Below, one piece after another: positions 1-5,994 of a stretch of DNA of 13,001 nt (positions within the stretch are counted from its first letter, which is position 1; every line of letters begins with the position of its first letter). Below the pieces are notes generated by a model. The model made no database searches. It was not told where the DNA came from and worked only from the letters and a program-made list of their open reading frames with translations. A program made the position numbers and the translations under genes. Origin of the DNA: Accumulibacter sp. (GTDB lineage: Bacteria; Pseudomonadota; Gammaproteobacteria; Burkholderiales; Rhodocyclaceae); contig JAITAJ010000360.1 in NCBI GenBank assembly GCA_031284185.1, forward strand, positions 1 through 13,001, written 5' to 3'.

Positions 1-109
1 GATGGAAAAACCGAGCACTCGGTTTTTCGTCCATCACCCGGCGCGAAGCGCCCAAGTTAACCTGTCTTCTGTCCTCTCTGCCCTCTGTCTTCTGATCTCT
101 GATCCCTGA
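1..109. repeat. Modular palindromic intergenic repeat, copy A (left side cut by window edge)
   Basis: This is the right half of a repeat that recurs in five other intergenic regions of the window. In order it holds the central palindrome (6-27), the GC module CCGGCGCGAAGCGCC (about 39-53), and a pyrimidine arm of TCTGTCT/TCTGTCC heptamers running up to the fabI stop codon at 110-112. The left arm lies outside the window. The heptamers are degenerate near 80-109 (TCTGATCTCTGATCCCTGAT). Membership in the family is clear by eye, but the outer boundary is uncertain. Confidence 0.85.
6..27 (-). terminator. Intrinsic terminator in repeat copy A, downstream of fabI
   Basis: A 10-bp perfect stem (AAAAACCGAG at 6-15 with CTCGGTTTTT at 18-27) closes on a 2-base loop. 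It has an A run on one side and a T run on the other, so it can act as a rho-independent terminator in both directions. It lies about 80 bases past the fabI stop on the minus strand. Termination is inferred from shape only. Confidence 0.6.
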
Positions 110-907
110 TTACGGTAACGGGTCGGTGGTGCCGAGCGCGGTGGTGTTCAGGCCGCCGTCGACGTACAGGATTTCGCCGGTGATGCCGCTCGCCAGGTCG
201 GAGAGCAGAAATGCGGCGGCATTGCCGACTTCTTCGATGGTCACGTTGCGACGCAGGGGGGCATGGTGCGCGTTGTAGGCCAGCAGCTTGCCGAAATTGC
301 CAATGCCCGAGGCGGCCAGGGTCTTGATCGGGCCGGCGGAGAGGGCGTTGGCGCGAATGCCCTGGGGGCCGAGACAGAAGGCCAGATAACGCATTGCGGC
401 TTCCAGACTGGCTTTGGCCAGGCCCATCGTGTTGTAGTTGGGCATGGTGCGGTCGGCGCCGAGATAGGTCAACGCCAGCAGGGCCGGATTGTCGCCCTTG
501 AGCAACAAGGGCCGCGCCGCCTTGGCCAGGGCGGGATAGCTGTAGGAAGAAATATCGTGCGCCGTGCGGAACGCCTCGCGCGAAATGCCGTCGAGAAAAT
601 CACCCTCGATCGCCACGGTCGGGGCGAAGGCGATGGAATGCACCAGCCCGTCGAGTCCCGCCCAGTGCGACGCCAGATCGGCAAACAGCTTTTCGATCTG
701 GGCATCCTCGGCGACGTCGCAAAGGAAAGTCAGCGAGCTGTCGAATTCGGCGGCGAACTTGACGAGCCGTTCCTGAAAGCGTTCGTTCTGATAAGTGAAG
801 GCCAGTCTGGCGCCTTCCCGATGGCAAGCCTTGGCGATACCGTAGGCGATCGAGTGCTTCGACAGCAGGCCGGTGATCAGGATACGCTTGCCGGCAAGGA
901 ATCCCAT
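110..907 (-). CDS. fabI: Enoyl-[acyl-carrier-protein] reductase (NADH), FabI
   Basis: FabI carries out the last step of each fatty-acid elongation cycle, reducing trans-2-enoyl-ACP to acyl-ACP with NAD(P)H in the cytoplasm. The 265-residue length fits the family (E. coli 262). It is an atypical short-chain dehydrogenase: the N-terminal nucleotide motif reads ITGLLSKHSIAYGIA (11-25) and the catalytic triad is Tyr148, Tyr158 and Lys165 within YLGADRTMPNYNTMGLAK, matching E. coli Tyr146, Tyr156 and Lys163. The tail motifs AGPIKTLAASGI and DLASGITGE are also present. Residue 93, the E. coli triclosan position, is Ala rather than Gly, which is also seen in other FabI proteins. The start at 907 is chosen over an in-frame ATG at 1009 because GGGAG precedes it and homology begins at MGFLAGKRILITG. 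It is monocistronic here, with a repeat directly at its 3' end. Confidence 0.97.
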   Translation of the reverse strand: MGFLAGKRILITGLLSKHSIAYGIAKACHREGARLAFTYQNERFQERLVKFAAEFDSSLTFLCDVAEDAQIEKLFADLASHWAGLDGLVHSIAFAPTVAIEGDFLDGISREAFRTAHDISSYSYPALAKAARPLLLKGDNPALLALTYLGADRTMPNYNTMGLAKASLEAAMRYLAFCLGPQGIRANALSAGPIKTLAASGIGNFGKLLAYNAHHAPLRRNVTIEEVGNAAAFLLSDLASGITGEILYVDGGLNTTALGTTDPLP

Positions 908-1289
908 AAATTCTCCCGTAACTATGACTGAATGACGACAAAGCTGAAATCGAGTCTCGAATTTCCGAGGGGTGAGCCGCAAAGCGGCACAGCACGGCAT
1001 TATAAGCAAGTTTCCGCCGTTTTCGGGCCTGCCGCCCCAAAGCGCGGCTATAGTGATGAACTCGGAGGGTGGGCCGCGCTCCCCGGATTCCCGACCGCCG
1101 AGGGCGCGGCCCCCTTGTCTTGCCGCTCGCGCTGCCCGCGGCCCGTTTTCGTGTCACACAGGTCATTGCCTGGTTTCAATCCACGCACGCTCCTCATCGG
1201 GCGGCGACGGCGCGTGGGGGAGGCGGCGCCTCTTCCACGCGGGATCATCCCCCTCCCTGGGGGAGCTTTCTCACCGGAGTTGGTTTCTG
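908..1289. other. Intergenic region between divergent fabI and phosphoesterase genes
   Basis: No convincing gene is seen in these 382 bases. Open frames cross it, but they have no ribosome site or recognisable protein. The fabI side holds a hairpin, GCCGC-AAA-GCGGC (976-988), and a good -10 element. The phosphoesterase side is GC-rich; around 1173-1208 it resembles the start of a type I-C CRISPR repeat in single copy, and around 1247-1266 it has a short imperfect hairpin (CTCCC/GGGAG). No copy of the modular repeat is present. Confidence 0.5.
999..1004 (-). promoter_or_regulatory. Probable -10 element of the fabI promoter
   Basis: On the minus strand this reads TATAAT, an exact sigma-70 -10 hexamer in the context CTTGCTTATAATGCCG. 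A -35 at the right distance is poor (CCGAAA at 17 bases). Use of this site would give a leader of about 85 bases carrying the GCCGC/GCGGC hairpin before the fabI start at 907. Confidence 0.5.
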
Positions 1290-2321
1290 ATGGACTACGA
1301 CGTCATCGGCGACATCCACGGTCACGCCGACGCACTGGAAGCCCTGTTGAGCGATCTCGGCTATCGGAAGTCCGGGCGCGTCTGGCGTCATCGAGAGCGG
1401 CAAGCCCTGTTCGTCGGCGACTTCATCGATCGCGGCCCGAAGCAGCGTGAGACCGTCGAGCTGGTCCGGCGCATGATTGACGCCGGATCGGCGCGGGCCG
1501 TGATGGGCAATCACGAATTCAACGCCATCGCCTGGTTTCTCCCCGACCCCGGCTGTCCGGGGGAATACCTGCGCAAGCATTTTTCCGCCAGGGACGGTGA
1601 CAAGAACCGTCGCCAGCATCGGGCGTTTCTCGCGGAAGTGGAGGGAACGCCGCGTCATGCGGAGTTCGTGGAATGGTTTCTCAGTCTGCCGGTCTTCCTC
1701 GACCTGCCTGGGCTTCGCGTGATTCACGCCTGTTGGCATCCGGCCGCGCTCGATTATCTGCGTCCCTACCTGACCGCCGACAACCGGGTGAGGCCGGAGA
1801 GCATGATCCCGGCCAGCCGGGGGCCGGAGAGCGACGCGGAGAAAGACGGCCCGGAACTCACGGTGTTCAAGGCATTCGAGGCCGTACTCAAGGGCATCGA
1901 GATTCCGCTCCCCGCGCCGCACACCTTCCGCGACGAGGAGGGTCGCGCACGCCGCCGCGTGCGTGTCCGCTGGTGGGACAGGGAGGCGACGGATTACCGC
2001 CGCGCCGCGATGCTGCCCGACGAGGAGCGGGCCAAGCTCCCCGGACATCCCGTGCCATCCCATGTCCTGATCGGACACGACGGTGGCAAGCCGGTTTTCG
2101 TCGGCCATTACTGGCTGACGGGCGAGCCGATCCTGCTCTCGGACAAGATCGCCTGTGTGGATTTCAGCGTGGCGAACGGCGGAAGGCTGGCCGCCTATCG
2201 TTGGGACGGCGAACAGACGCTGGATGCGCGTAGGTTGGTCGGACGGCACAGAGGACAGAACAGAGGAGAGAAGACAGAGAAGACAGAAGACAGATCAGCT
2301 TGGGCGCTTCGCGCCGAGTGA
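1290..2321 (+). CDS. Calcineurin-like metallophosphoesterase (PPP-type), C-terminus extended by repeat DNA
   Basis: This 343-residue cytoplasmic protein has the full set of metallophosphoesterase motifs: GDIHGH (7-12), GDFIDRGP (43-50), GNHE (73-76), a metal-binding histidine in RVIHACWH (143-150) and VGHYW (271-275). These match the PPP-type phosphatases, such as diadenosine-tetraphosphatase or PrpE-like enzymes. The substrate cannot be told from sequence. An insert-like region (about 90-130) and a charged stretch (165-225) separate the motifs. The start at 1290 is preferred over the in-frame ATG at 972 because the GDIHGH motif normally follows within about 10 residues and GGAG lies 10 bases upstream. 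From about residue 320 (nucleotide 2249) the reading frame runs into the intergenic repeat, so the last two dozen residues and the stop are repeat-encoded and probably not part of the fold. Confidence 0.88.
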   Translation: MDYDVIGDIHGHADALEALLSDLGYRKSGRVWRHRERQALFVGDFIDRGPKQRETVELVRRMIDAGSARAVMGNHEFNAIAWFLPDPGCPGEYLRKHFSARDGDKNRRQHRAFLAEVEGTPRHAEFVEWFLSLPVFLDLPGLRVIHACWHPAALDYLRPYLTADNRVRPESMIPASRGPESDAEKDGPELTVFKAFEAVLKGIEIPLPAPHTFRDEEGRARRRVRVRWWDREATDYRRAAMLPDEERAKLPGHPVPSHVLIGHDGGKPVFVGHYWLTGEPILLSDKIACVDFSVANGGRLAAYRWDGEQTLDARRLVGRHRGQNRGEKTEKTEDRSAWALRAE

Positions 2322-2610
2322 TGAATGAAAACCAGGCGCTCGGTTTATCGTTCTTACCGGCGCAAGGCGCCGCAAGTCAATCTGTCTTCTGTCTTCTCAA
2401 GATTCTGTCCTCTGAAATGCTTCGCGCCGAGTGATGAATGAAAACCAAGCGCTCGGTTTTTCGTTCTTGTCGGCGCAAAGCGCCGCAAGTCAATCTGTCT
2501 TCTCAAGAGTCTGTCCTCTGAAATGCTTCGCGCCGAGTGATGAATGAAAACCAAGTGCTCGGTTTTTCGTTCTCGTCGGCGCAAGGCGCCGCAAGTTGAT
2601 CTGTCTTCTG
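2249..2610. repeat. Modular palindromic repeat, copy B, tandemly amplified (three units)
   Basis: A purine arm of GAGGACAGA and AAGACAGA heptamers starts inside the phosphoesterase gene. It is followed by three tandem units, each beginning GCTTCGCGCCGAGTGATG at 2306, 2419 and 2525, giving spacings of 113 and 106 bases. Each unit has a central palindrome (about 2328-2347, 2441-2461 and 2547-2567), a second GC module (GGCGCAAGGCGCC or a variant) and a TCTGTCT arm. The 7-base length difference between the first two units equals one heptamer (TGTCTTC). In this copy the palindrome carries CCAAGCGCTCGG or CCAAGTGCTCGG instead of CCGAGCGCTCGG, so one pair is lost. Confidence 0.9.
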
Positions 2611-2718
2611 AAACCTGATCAGCTTATATGGATTTCTTTCTATCTACATGAATTTATCTTCTGATCCGTCACAAAACGAACTGCTAGACTGGCCCCTTCA
2701 TTTTTGAAGGGCCACGTC

Positions 2719-3011
2719 ATGCCGCAGGAGCATTTCGCCGCTTCGTTCGGTGTCACCAACCGGAAATGCCACGCCGCGCCGGCCACGCCCCTGCCGGCGG
2801 GCGGCGGGCTTGCTTTCGCGCGGACGCCGCGTCGGCAAACGGCATGCTCTGGGTGACGGGTCTGCCTGAAATCCTCACCGCCATGTTCAACCCGCCGCCA
2901 GCCATCGCCTTGCCCTGGTCCGGTTTCATCCTGGCGATCGTCCACGCCGTTGCGTGGCCCGCCGCGCTCGACATCCATGTGGACTTCAAGCTCATTGAAA
3001 AAAGGCCATGA
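2719..3011 (+). pseudogene. Possible frameshifted small gene upstream of the PNPOx-like gene
   Basis: Two plus-strand frames here look coding but do not join. The first runs from an ATG at 2719, with GAAGGG 8 bases upstream, to a TGA at 2854-2856 (45 codons beginning MPQEHFAASFGVTNR). The second frame is open from 2766 or 2844 to a TGA at 3009-3011; its part from about 2844 has strongly G/C third codon positions and reads MLWVTGLPEILTAMFN onward, ending HVDFKLIEKRP. Its stop lies one base before the start of the next gene, as expected for a translationally coupled operon. A single frameshift near 2840-2850 would unite them into a protein of roughly 95 residues. I do not recognise the product. 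It could also be non-coding. Confidence 0.3.
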
Positions 3012-3012
3012 A

Positions 3013-3507
3013 ATGGAGCATGAAATTCTGACCGTGGACGTCTTGCGCTGTCTCGACGATGAAAGGACGATAAAAATCGTCGTTACCTCCGACGACGACG
3101 GCGTGCCCCACCCGGCGGTCAAGGAAAGCCTCCGGGCCGAGGAGGGCCATCTGGTCTATCTCGATTTCATCGAGTCTTCCCGATCGAACCGTCACATGAC
3201 GAAGGCGCTCTGGTTCGACGGGAAGATAAGCGTCCTGCTCCTGACTGCCGACAGGCGGAGCTTCAGGATAATCGCCCGTCCGCTCCGCGCCGTGACCAAC
3301 ACCAAACGCTTCGAGGGATATTACAGGGAGGCGAAGGAAAAGTACGGCCTCGACCTTGCCACCGCCTGGATACTGCAACCGCTGGAAATGAGCGAGGGAA
3401 CGCTGCGAAAACGGGTGGGGGAGGAAGCGCAGCGCCGCGCGTACTTCAATCATCTCGACAGGCTCGCGCTCAAAACGGATGGCGCGCCGGGTTTCAGGGA
3501 GAACTGA
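3013..3507 (+). CDS. Pyridoxamine 5'-phosphate oxidase-like (split-barrel, flavin-binding fold) protein
   Basis: This 164-residue soluble protein has the layout of the PNPOx-like split-barrel family. An N-terminal helix (EILTVDVLRCLDDERT) is followed by alternating strands, including TIKIVVTSDDDGVPHPAVKE (19-38), GHLVYLDFI, a basic SSRSNRH segment where such proteins usually contact FMN phosphate, and ISVLLLTADRRSFRIIARP. The family binds FMN, F420 or heme. Which cofactor applies here, and whether it is an oxidase or reductase, cannot be read from sequence. The ATG at 3013 is chosen because homology-like sequence starts there and AAAAGG precedes it. The stop is one base before the radical-SAM start, so the two are almost certainly co-transcribed and likely act together. 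Confidence 0.7.
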   Translation: MEHEILTVDVLRCLDDERTIKIVVTSDDDGVPHPAVKESLRAEEGHLVYLDFIESSRSNRHMTKALWFDGKISVLLLTADRRSFRIIARPLRAVTNTKRFEGYYREAKEKYGLDLATAWILQPLEMSEGTLRKRVGEEAQRRAYFNHLDRLALKTDGAPGFREN

Positions 3508-3508
3508 G

Positions 3509-4756
3509 ATGTCCGGAAGGAGCGCTCTTTCCTTTGATGAAGTCGCGGCAAAATACCCCGAATTCCCCCGGCTCATCCTGCTGAAAACCGACCTCCACCG
3601 CCGGGGAGTGCATTACACCGACGCCGCCCTTTCGGTCTGCGATCCGGCGCGCCACCAGACCGGCGGCACCCATATCTTCGGCACACGGGACGGGAAACTT
3701 ACCCAGCGCCCGGAGGCCCTGATACTCAGGGATGGGACTTCGGTGCTCACCACGCCGACGCCCCTTGAGGAAGACCCTTACATCGTGGACCTCGCGGACG
3801 GGAAACTGATCGTCCTGGACAAGGGCAGGGAGATCGACGAGGTTTATTTCTGGGACAAACCCGATTACTACGGCAAGCGAACATCGAAGGGCGCGCTGAT
3901 GCAAAACGTCATCGGCGCGCGTCCCCAGCGGCTCTACGTCACCCCGAATCGGTTCTGCCATTTCTGGAGCGGCAAGGGCGGCGGGGGCTGCCAGTTCTGC
4001 GATATCGTGAGCAACCTCAAGGAGCAGCGGACGAAAATCGAAATGCAGACCAGGCTCGACCCCGAGGATATCGCGGAAACCGTGGCCGAAGCCTTGAAGG
4101 AGCCGGGACGCTTCACCGCCGTGTTTCTCACCTCAGGCTCGGACTTTCGCGGGAAGCAAACTTTCGACCGGGAGGTCGATTTTTACATCGACGCGCTCAA
4201 GGCCGTGGGGAGAAATTTCGCCGACAGGAAAATTCCCTCTCAGCTGCTCTGTTCGGCGCTCACCAAGGATCAGCTTCAGCGGATTTACGACGAAACCTGC
4301 GTCACCAGCGTCACGATGGACATCGAGGTGCTCGATGAAAGACTCTTCAACGTCATTTGTCCGGGGAAGGCGAAATGGGTGGGCTACCGGGAGTGGAAAA
4401 AACGTCTCTTCGACGCGGTGGAGGTCTTCGGGGCGAGCCGGGTCGGAACCGGCATCGTGGCGGGGGTGGAGCTGGTTCGGCCCTTCGGCCATGAAACCGA
4501 GGACGAGGCGCTGGCGGCGGACCTGGCCGAGGCGGAAGACCTGGCCGCCCACGGCGTCTCCAGCGTGGTTCAGGTCTGGCAGGCCCGCGCCGGATCGAAG
4601 TTCGGCAAGGGTCTCGAAAAGCCCTCGCTGGAATATTTCGTCCGCATCTGCCTGGGATTCCAGAAGCTGCGCCGCAAATACGGCCTGGAAATAGATTTCG
4701 ACGACTACCGCCGCTGCGGCAATCATCCCGATTCGGATCTCGCCAGGGCGCTGTAA
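3509..4756 (+). CDS. Radical SAM protein with unusual CX10CX2C cluster motif
   Basis: This 415-residue protein has a radical-SAM-like core. The cluster-binding cysteines are probably Cys150, Cys161 and Cys164 in NRFCHFWSGKGGGGCQFCDI, a CX10CX2C spacing rather than the usual CX3CX2C; Elp3 is a known case of long spacing (CX9CX2C). Downstream, VFLTSGSDFRG (205-215) sits where the SAM-contacting GGE-like strand is expected, followed by barrel strands such as SVTMDIEVLDE and TGIVAGVELVRPFG. An N-terminal domain of about 140 residues, rich in strands (for example YIVDLADGKLIVLD), precedes the core. The start at 3509 has GGGAG 7 bases upstream and lies one base after the stop of the PNPOx-like gene. 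I cannot name the reaction. Pairing with a flavin- or heme-type split barrel suggests a redox or cofactor-related role, which is inference. Confidence 0.78.
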   Translation: MSGRSALSFDEVAAKYPEFPRLILLKTDLHRRGVHYTDAALSVCDPARHQTGGTHIFGTRDGKLTQRPEALILRDGTSVLTTPTPLEEDPYIVDLADGKLIVLDKGREIDEVYFWDKPDYYGKRTSKGALMQNVIGARPQRLYVTPNRFCHFWSGKGGGGCQFCDIVSNLKEQRTKIEMQTRLDPEDIAETVAEALKEPGRFTAVFLTSGSDFRGKQTFDREVDFYIDALKAVGRNFADRKIPSQLLCSALTKDQLQRIYDETCVTSVTMDIEVLDERLFNVICPGKAKWVGYREWKKRLFDAVEVFGASRVGTGIVAGVELVRPFGHETEDEALAADLAEAEDLAAHGVSSVVQVWQARAGSKFGKGLEKPSLEYFVRICLGFQKLRRKYGLEIDFDDYRRCGNHPDSDLARAL

Positions 4757-4765
4757 GACAGGGTT

Positions 4766-4929
4766 CAGACGACAGAAGTTTGAGAGGACAGAAGACAGAC
4801 GAGTTTGCGGCGCTTCGCGCCGGAGCGAGGACGGAAAACCGAGAGCTCGGTTTTATCATCTCACCCGGCGCGAAGCGCCGCAAGCTCATCTGTCTTCTAT
4901 CCTCTCAAACCTCTGTCCTCTGTCGTCTG
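4766..4929. repeat. Modular palindromic repeat, copy C, complete
   Basis: This is the best-formed copy and lies between the convergent radical-SAM and lexA genes. The left arm (4766-4823) and right arm (4865-4929) are reverse complements with four mismatches and one 7-base gap, which is exactly one GGACAGA heptamer. The outermost 10 bases, CAGACGACAG and CTGTCGTCTG, match perfectly and share a variant (CGAC) not seen in other copies. Both GC modules (GGCGCTTCGCGCC and its complement) and the central palindrome are present. The right end stops 5 bases before the lexA stop. Confidence 0.92.
4835..4854. terminator. Bidirectional intrinsic terminator at the centre of repeat copy C
   Basis: A 9-bp stem, AAAACCGAG with CTCGGTTTT, closes on a 2-base loop and carries A4 and T4 on its flanks. 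It sits between two convergent genes (radical SAM and lexA), where one shared terminator is expected. Activity is inferred from the structure. Confidence 0.65.
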
Positions 4930-4934
4930 CCCCC

Positions 4935-5546
4935 TCAAATTTCTGACATCGCTTCGCCGCCGCGGATCAGGCCCACGGCGATGCCTTCGATTTCCACGTG
5001 CCGTTCGCGCGTGTCGATGACGATCGGCGCGAAGTCGGGGTTCTCGGCGATCAGTTCGACGATCGCGCCATGCCGGCGGTAACGCTTGACCGTCACCTCG
5101 TCTTCCATGCGGGCGACGACGATCTGCCCGTCATGCGCTTCGCTGTCGCGATGCACCGCCAGCAGATCGCCGTCGAAAATACCGGCGTTGATCATCGACA
5201 GGCCGCGCACGCGCAGCAGAAAATCCGCGCGCGGCTTGAACAGGCTGGCGTCCAGGGCATAGCGCGCCTGCACGTTTTCCACGGCCAGGATCGGACTGCC
5301 GGCGGCGACGCTGCCGATCAGCGGCAGGCCAAGCTGCTCGACCAGGCGAATGCCCCGCGCCGCGCCGGATTCGAGCACGATGACGCCCTTTCTGGCCAAC
5401 GCCTTGAGATGTTCCTCGGCGGCATTGGGCGAGGCAAAGCCGAAAGCGCTGGCAATCTCGGCCCGCGTCGGCGGCGCGCCGGAGGCTTTCAGCGAATTTC
5501 GGATGAAATCGAGTATTTCCCGTTGGCGCGGCGTCAGTTTTTCCAT
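4935..5546 (-). CDS. lexA: LexA repressor, SOS regulator
   Basis: LexA represses DNA-damage genes and cleaves itself when stimulated by RecA filaments. The 203 residues (E. coli 202) show the winged-helix DNA-binding domain with PTRAEIASAFGFASPNAAEE (26-45), the Ala82-Gly83 cleavage bond in SVAAGSPILA, and the catalytic dyad Ser117 (RGLSMINAGIFDGD) and Lys154 (EVTVKRY), two positions below E. coli Ser119 and Lys156. The start at 5546 (MEKLTPRQ) follows the family and has GAGG upstream; an in-frame ATG at 5666 lies within the operator and is rejected. The promoter and SOS box are about 120 bases upstream, so the messenger has an unusually long leader for lexA. The gene stands alone, convergent with the radical-SAM gene. 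Confidence 0.97.
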   Translation of the reverse strand: MEKLTPRQREILDFIRNSLKASGAPPTRAEIASAFGFASPNAAEEHLKALARKGVIVLESGAARGIRLVEQLGLPLIGSVAAGSPILAVENVQARYALDASLFKPRADFLLRVRGLSMINAGIFDGDLLAVHRDSEAHDGQIVVARMEDEVTVKRYRRHGAIVELIAENPDFAPIVIDTRERHVEIEGIAVGLIRGGEAMSEI

Positions 5547-5584
5547 CACGACCTCAGCAGTGAGTTTACGGAATCGACGGCCAG

Positions 5585-5632
5585 CGGATCGCCGTGGCGG
5601 GCGCGGCGATCCGGCGCGATGGATCGCCACGG
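5585..5632 (-). promoter_or_regulatory. Competing hairpins in the lexA leader
   Basis: A perfect 10-bp stem, CGGATCGCCG (5585-5594) with CGGCGATCCG (5604-5613), has a 9-base loop. A second GGATCGCC (5621-5628) can also pair with GGCGATCC (5605-5612), and CCGTGGCG (5592-5599) pairs perfectly with CGCCACGG (5625-5632). These pairings exclude one another. The region lies about 40 bases upstream of the lexA start, within the inferred leader. Regulation is speculative. Confidence 0.35.
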
Positions 5633-5665
5633 AGCCGCTGAACGATCTCAGCGTCGCGTCAATCA

Positions 5666-5681
5666 CTGTATTTTTATACAG
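5666..5681 (-). promoter_or_regulatory. LexA-binding SOS box
   Basis: CTGTATTTTTATACAG is an excellent match to the proteobacterial CTGT-N8-ACAG operator with an A/T-only centre. On the minus strand TATAAA inside the box (5673-5678) can serve as the -10 element, with a weak -35 (GCTTGC, 5695-5700) 16 bases away, so bound LexA would cover its own promoter. This is the expected autoregulatory arrangement. Confidence 0.9.
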
Positions 5682-5701
5682 TCATTTCAAAAAAGCAAGC
5701 G

Positions 5702-5717
5702 CTGTATCAGAGGACAG
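5702..5717 (-). promoter_or_regulatory. Second SOS-box-like site, half supplied by the repeat
   Basis: CTGTATCAGAGGACAG also fits CTGT-N8-ACAG, with its centre 36 bases from the first box. Its middle is not A/T-rich, so binding would be weaker. The right half (AGAGGACAG) is the outer end of repeat copy D, so the match could be accidental. Confidence 0.35.
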
Positions 5718-5826
5718 CAACTTGAGAAGACAGAGGACAGATCAGCTTGGGCGCTTCGCGCCGGATGGGGGATGAAAAACCGGGCGCTCGGGTCTTCTGT
5801 CTTCCGATAATTACATCTGTCGTCTA
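5707..5826. repeat. Modular palindromic repeat, copy D, right side degraded
   Basis: The left arm is TCAGAGGACAGCAACTTGAG followed by AAGACAGAGGACAGATCAG, then the GC module GGGCGCTTCGCGCCGG, then the central palindrome (about 5775-5795, with CCGGGCGCTCGGG). On the right side the second GC module is missing and only broken heptamers remain (TCTTCTGTCTTCC, ATCTGTCGTCT). Unlike most copies, it lies between two divergent genes (lexA and mmdA), so it is not tied to gene ends. Confidence 0.85.
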
Positions 5827-5994
5827 TTTGAACTAAAATCAGCAAACCTGATTTTCCACATGGATGACATGGCCGCCGATTAGTAAGGCCAGCTCCAACA
5901 ATTACCAGTTCGTTTGTTCGGGTCTTTCGCAATTTCCTGGCGGTCATGGCCTCGATCTCTCAGGGTGAAGCCCGATTTATTTCAAGGAGTGAAA
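5827..5994 (+). promoter_or_regulatory. mmd operon upstream region and leader
   Basis: A perfect 8-bp hairpin, AAAATCAG (5835-5842) with CTGATTTT (5848-5855), has a 5-base loop. ATGGCCGCC (5869-5877) can pair with GGCGGTCAT (5940-5948), with one G-U pair in RNA. TTGAAC (5828-5833) is a possible -35, but no good -10 follows at 17 bases. AAGGAG (5984-5989) is the ribosome site of mmdA. No gene is seen here. Confidence 0.4.

Noticed and set aside
972..1289. In-frame N-terminal extension of the phosphoesterase (106 codons)
   Set aside because: It lacks a ribosome site, is Pro/Arg/Ser-rich like random GC-rich DNA, and would put the GDIHGH motif over 110 residues from the start, unlike the family.
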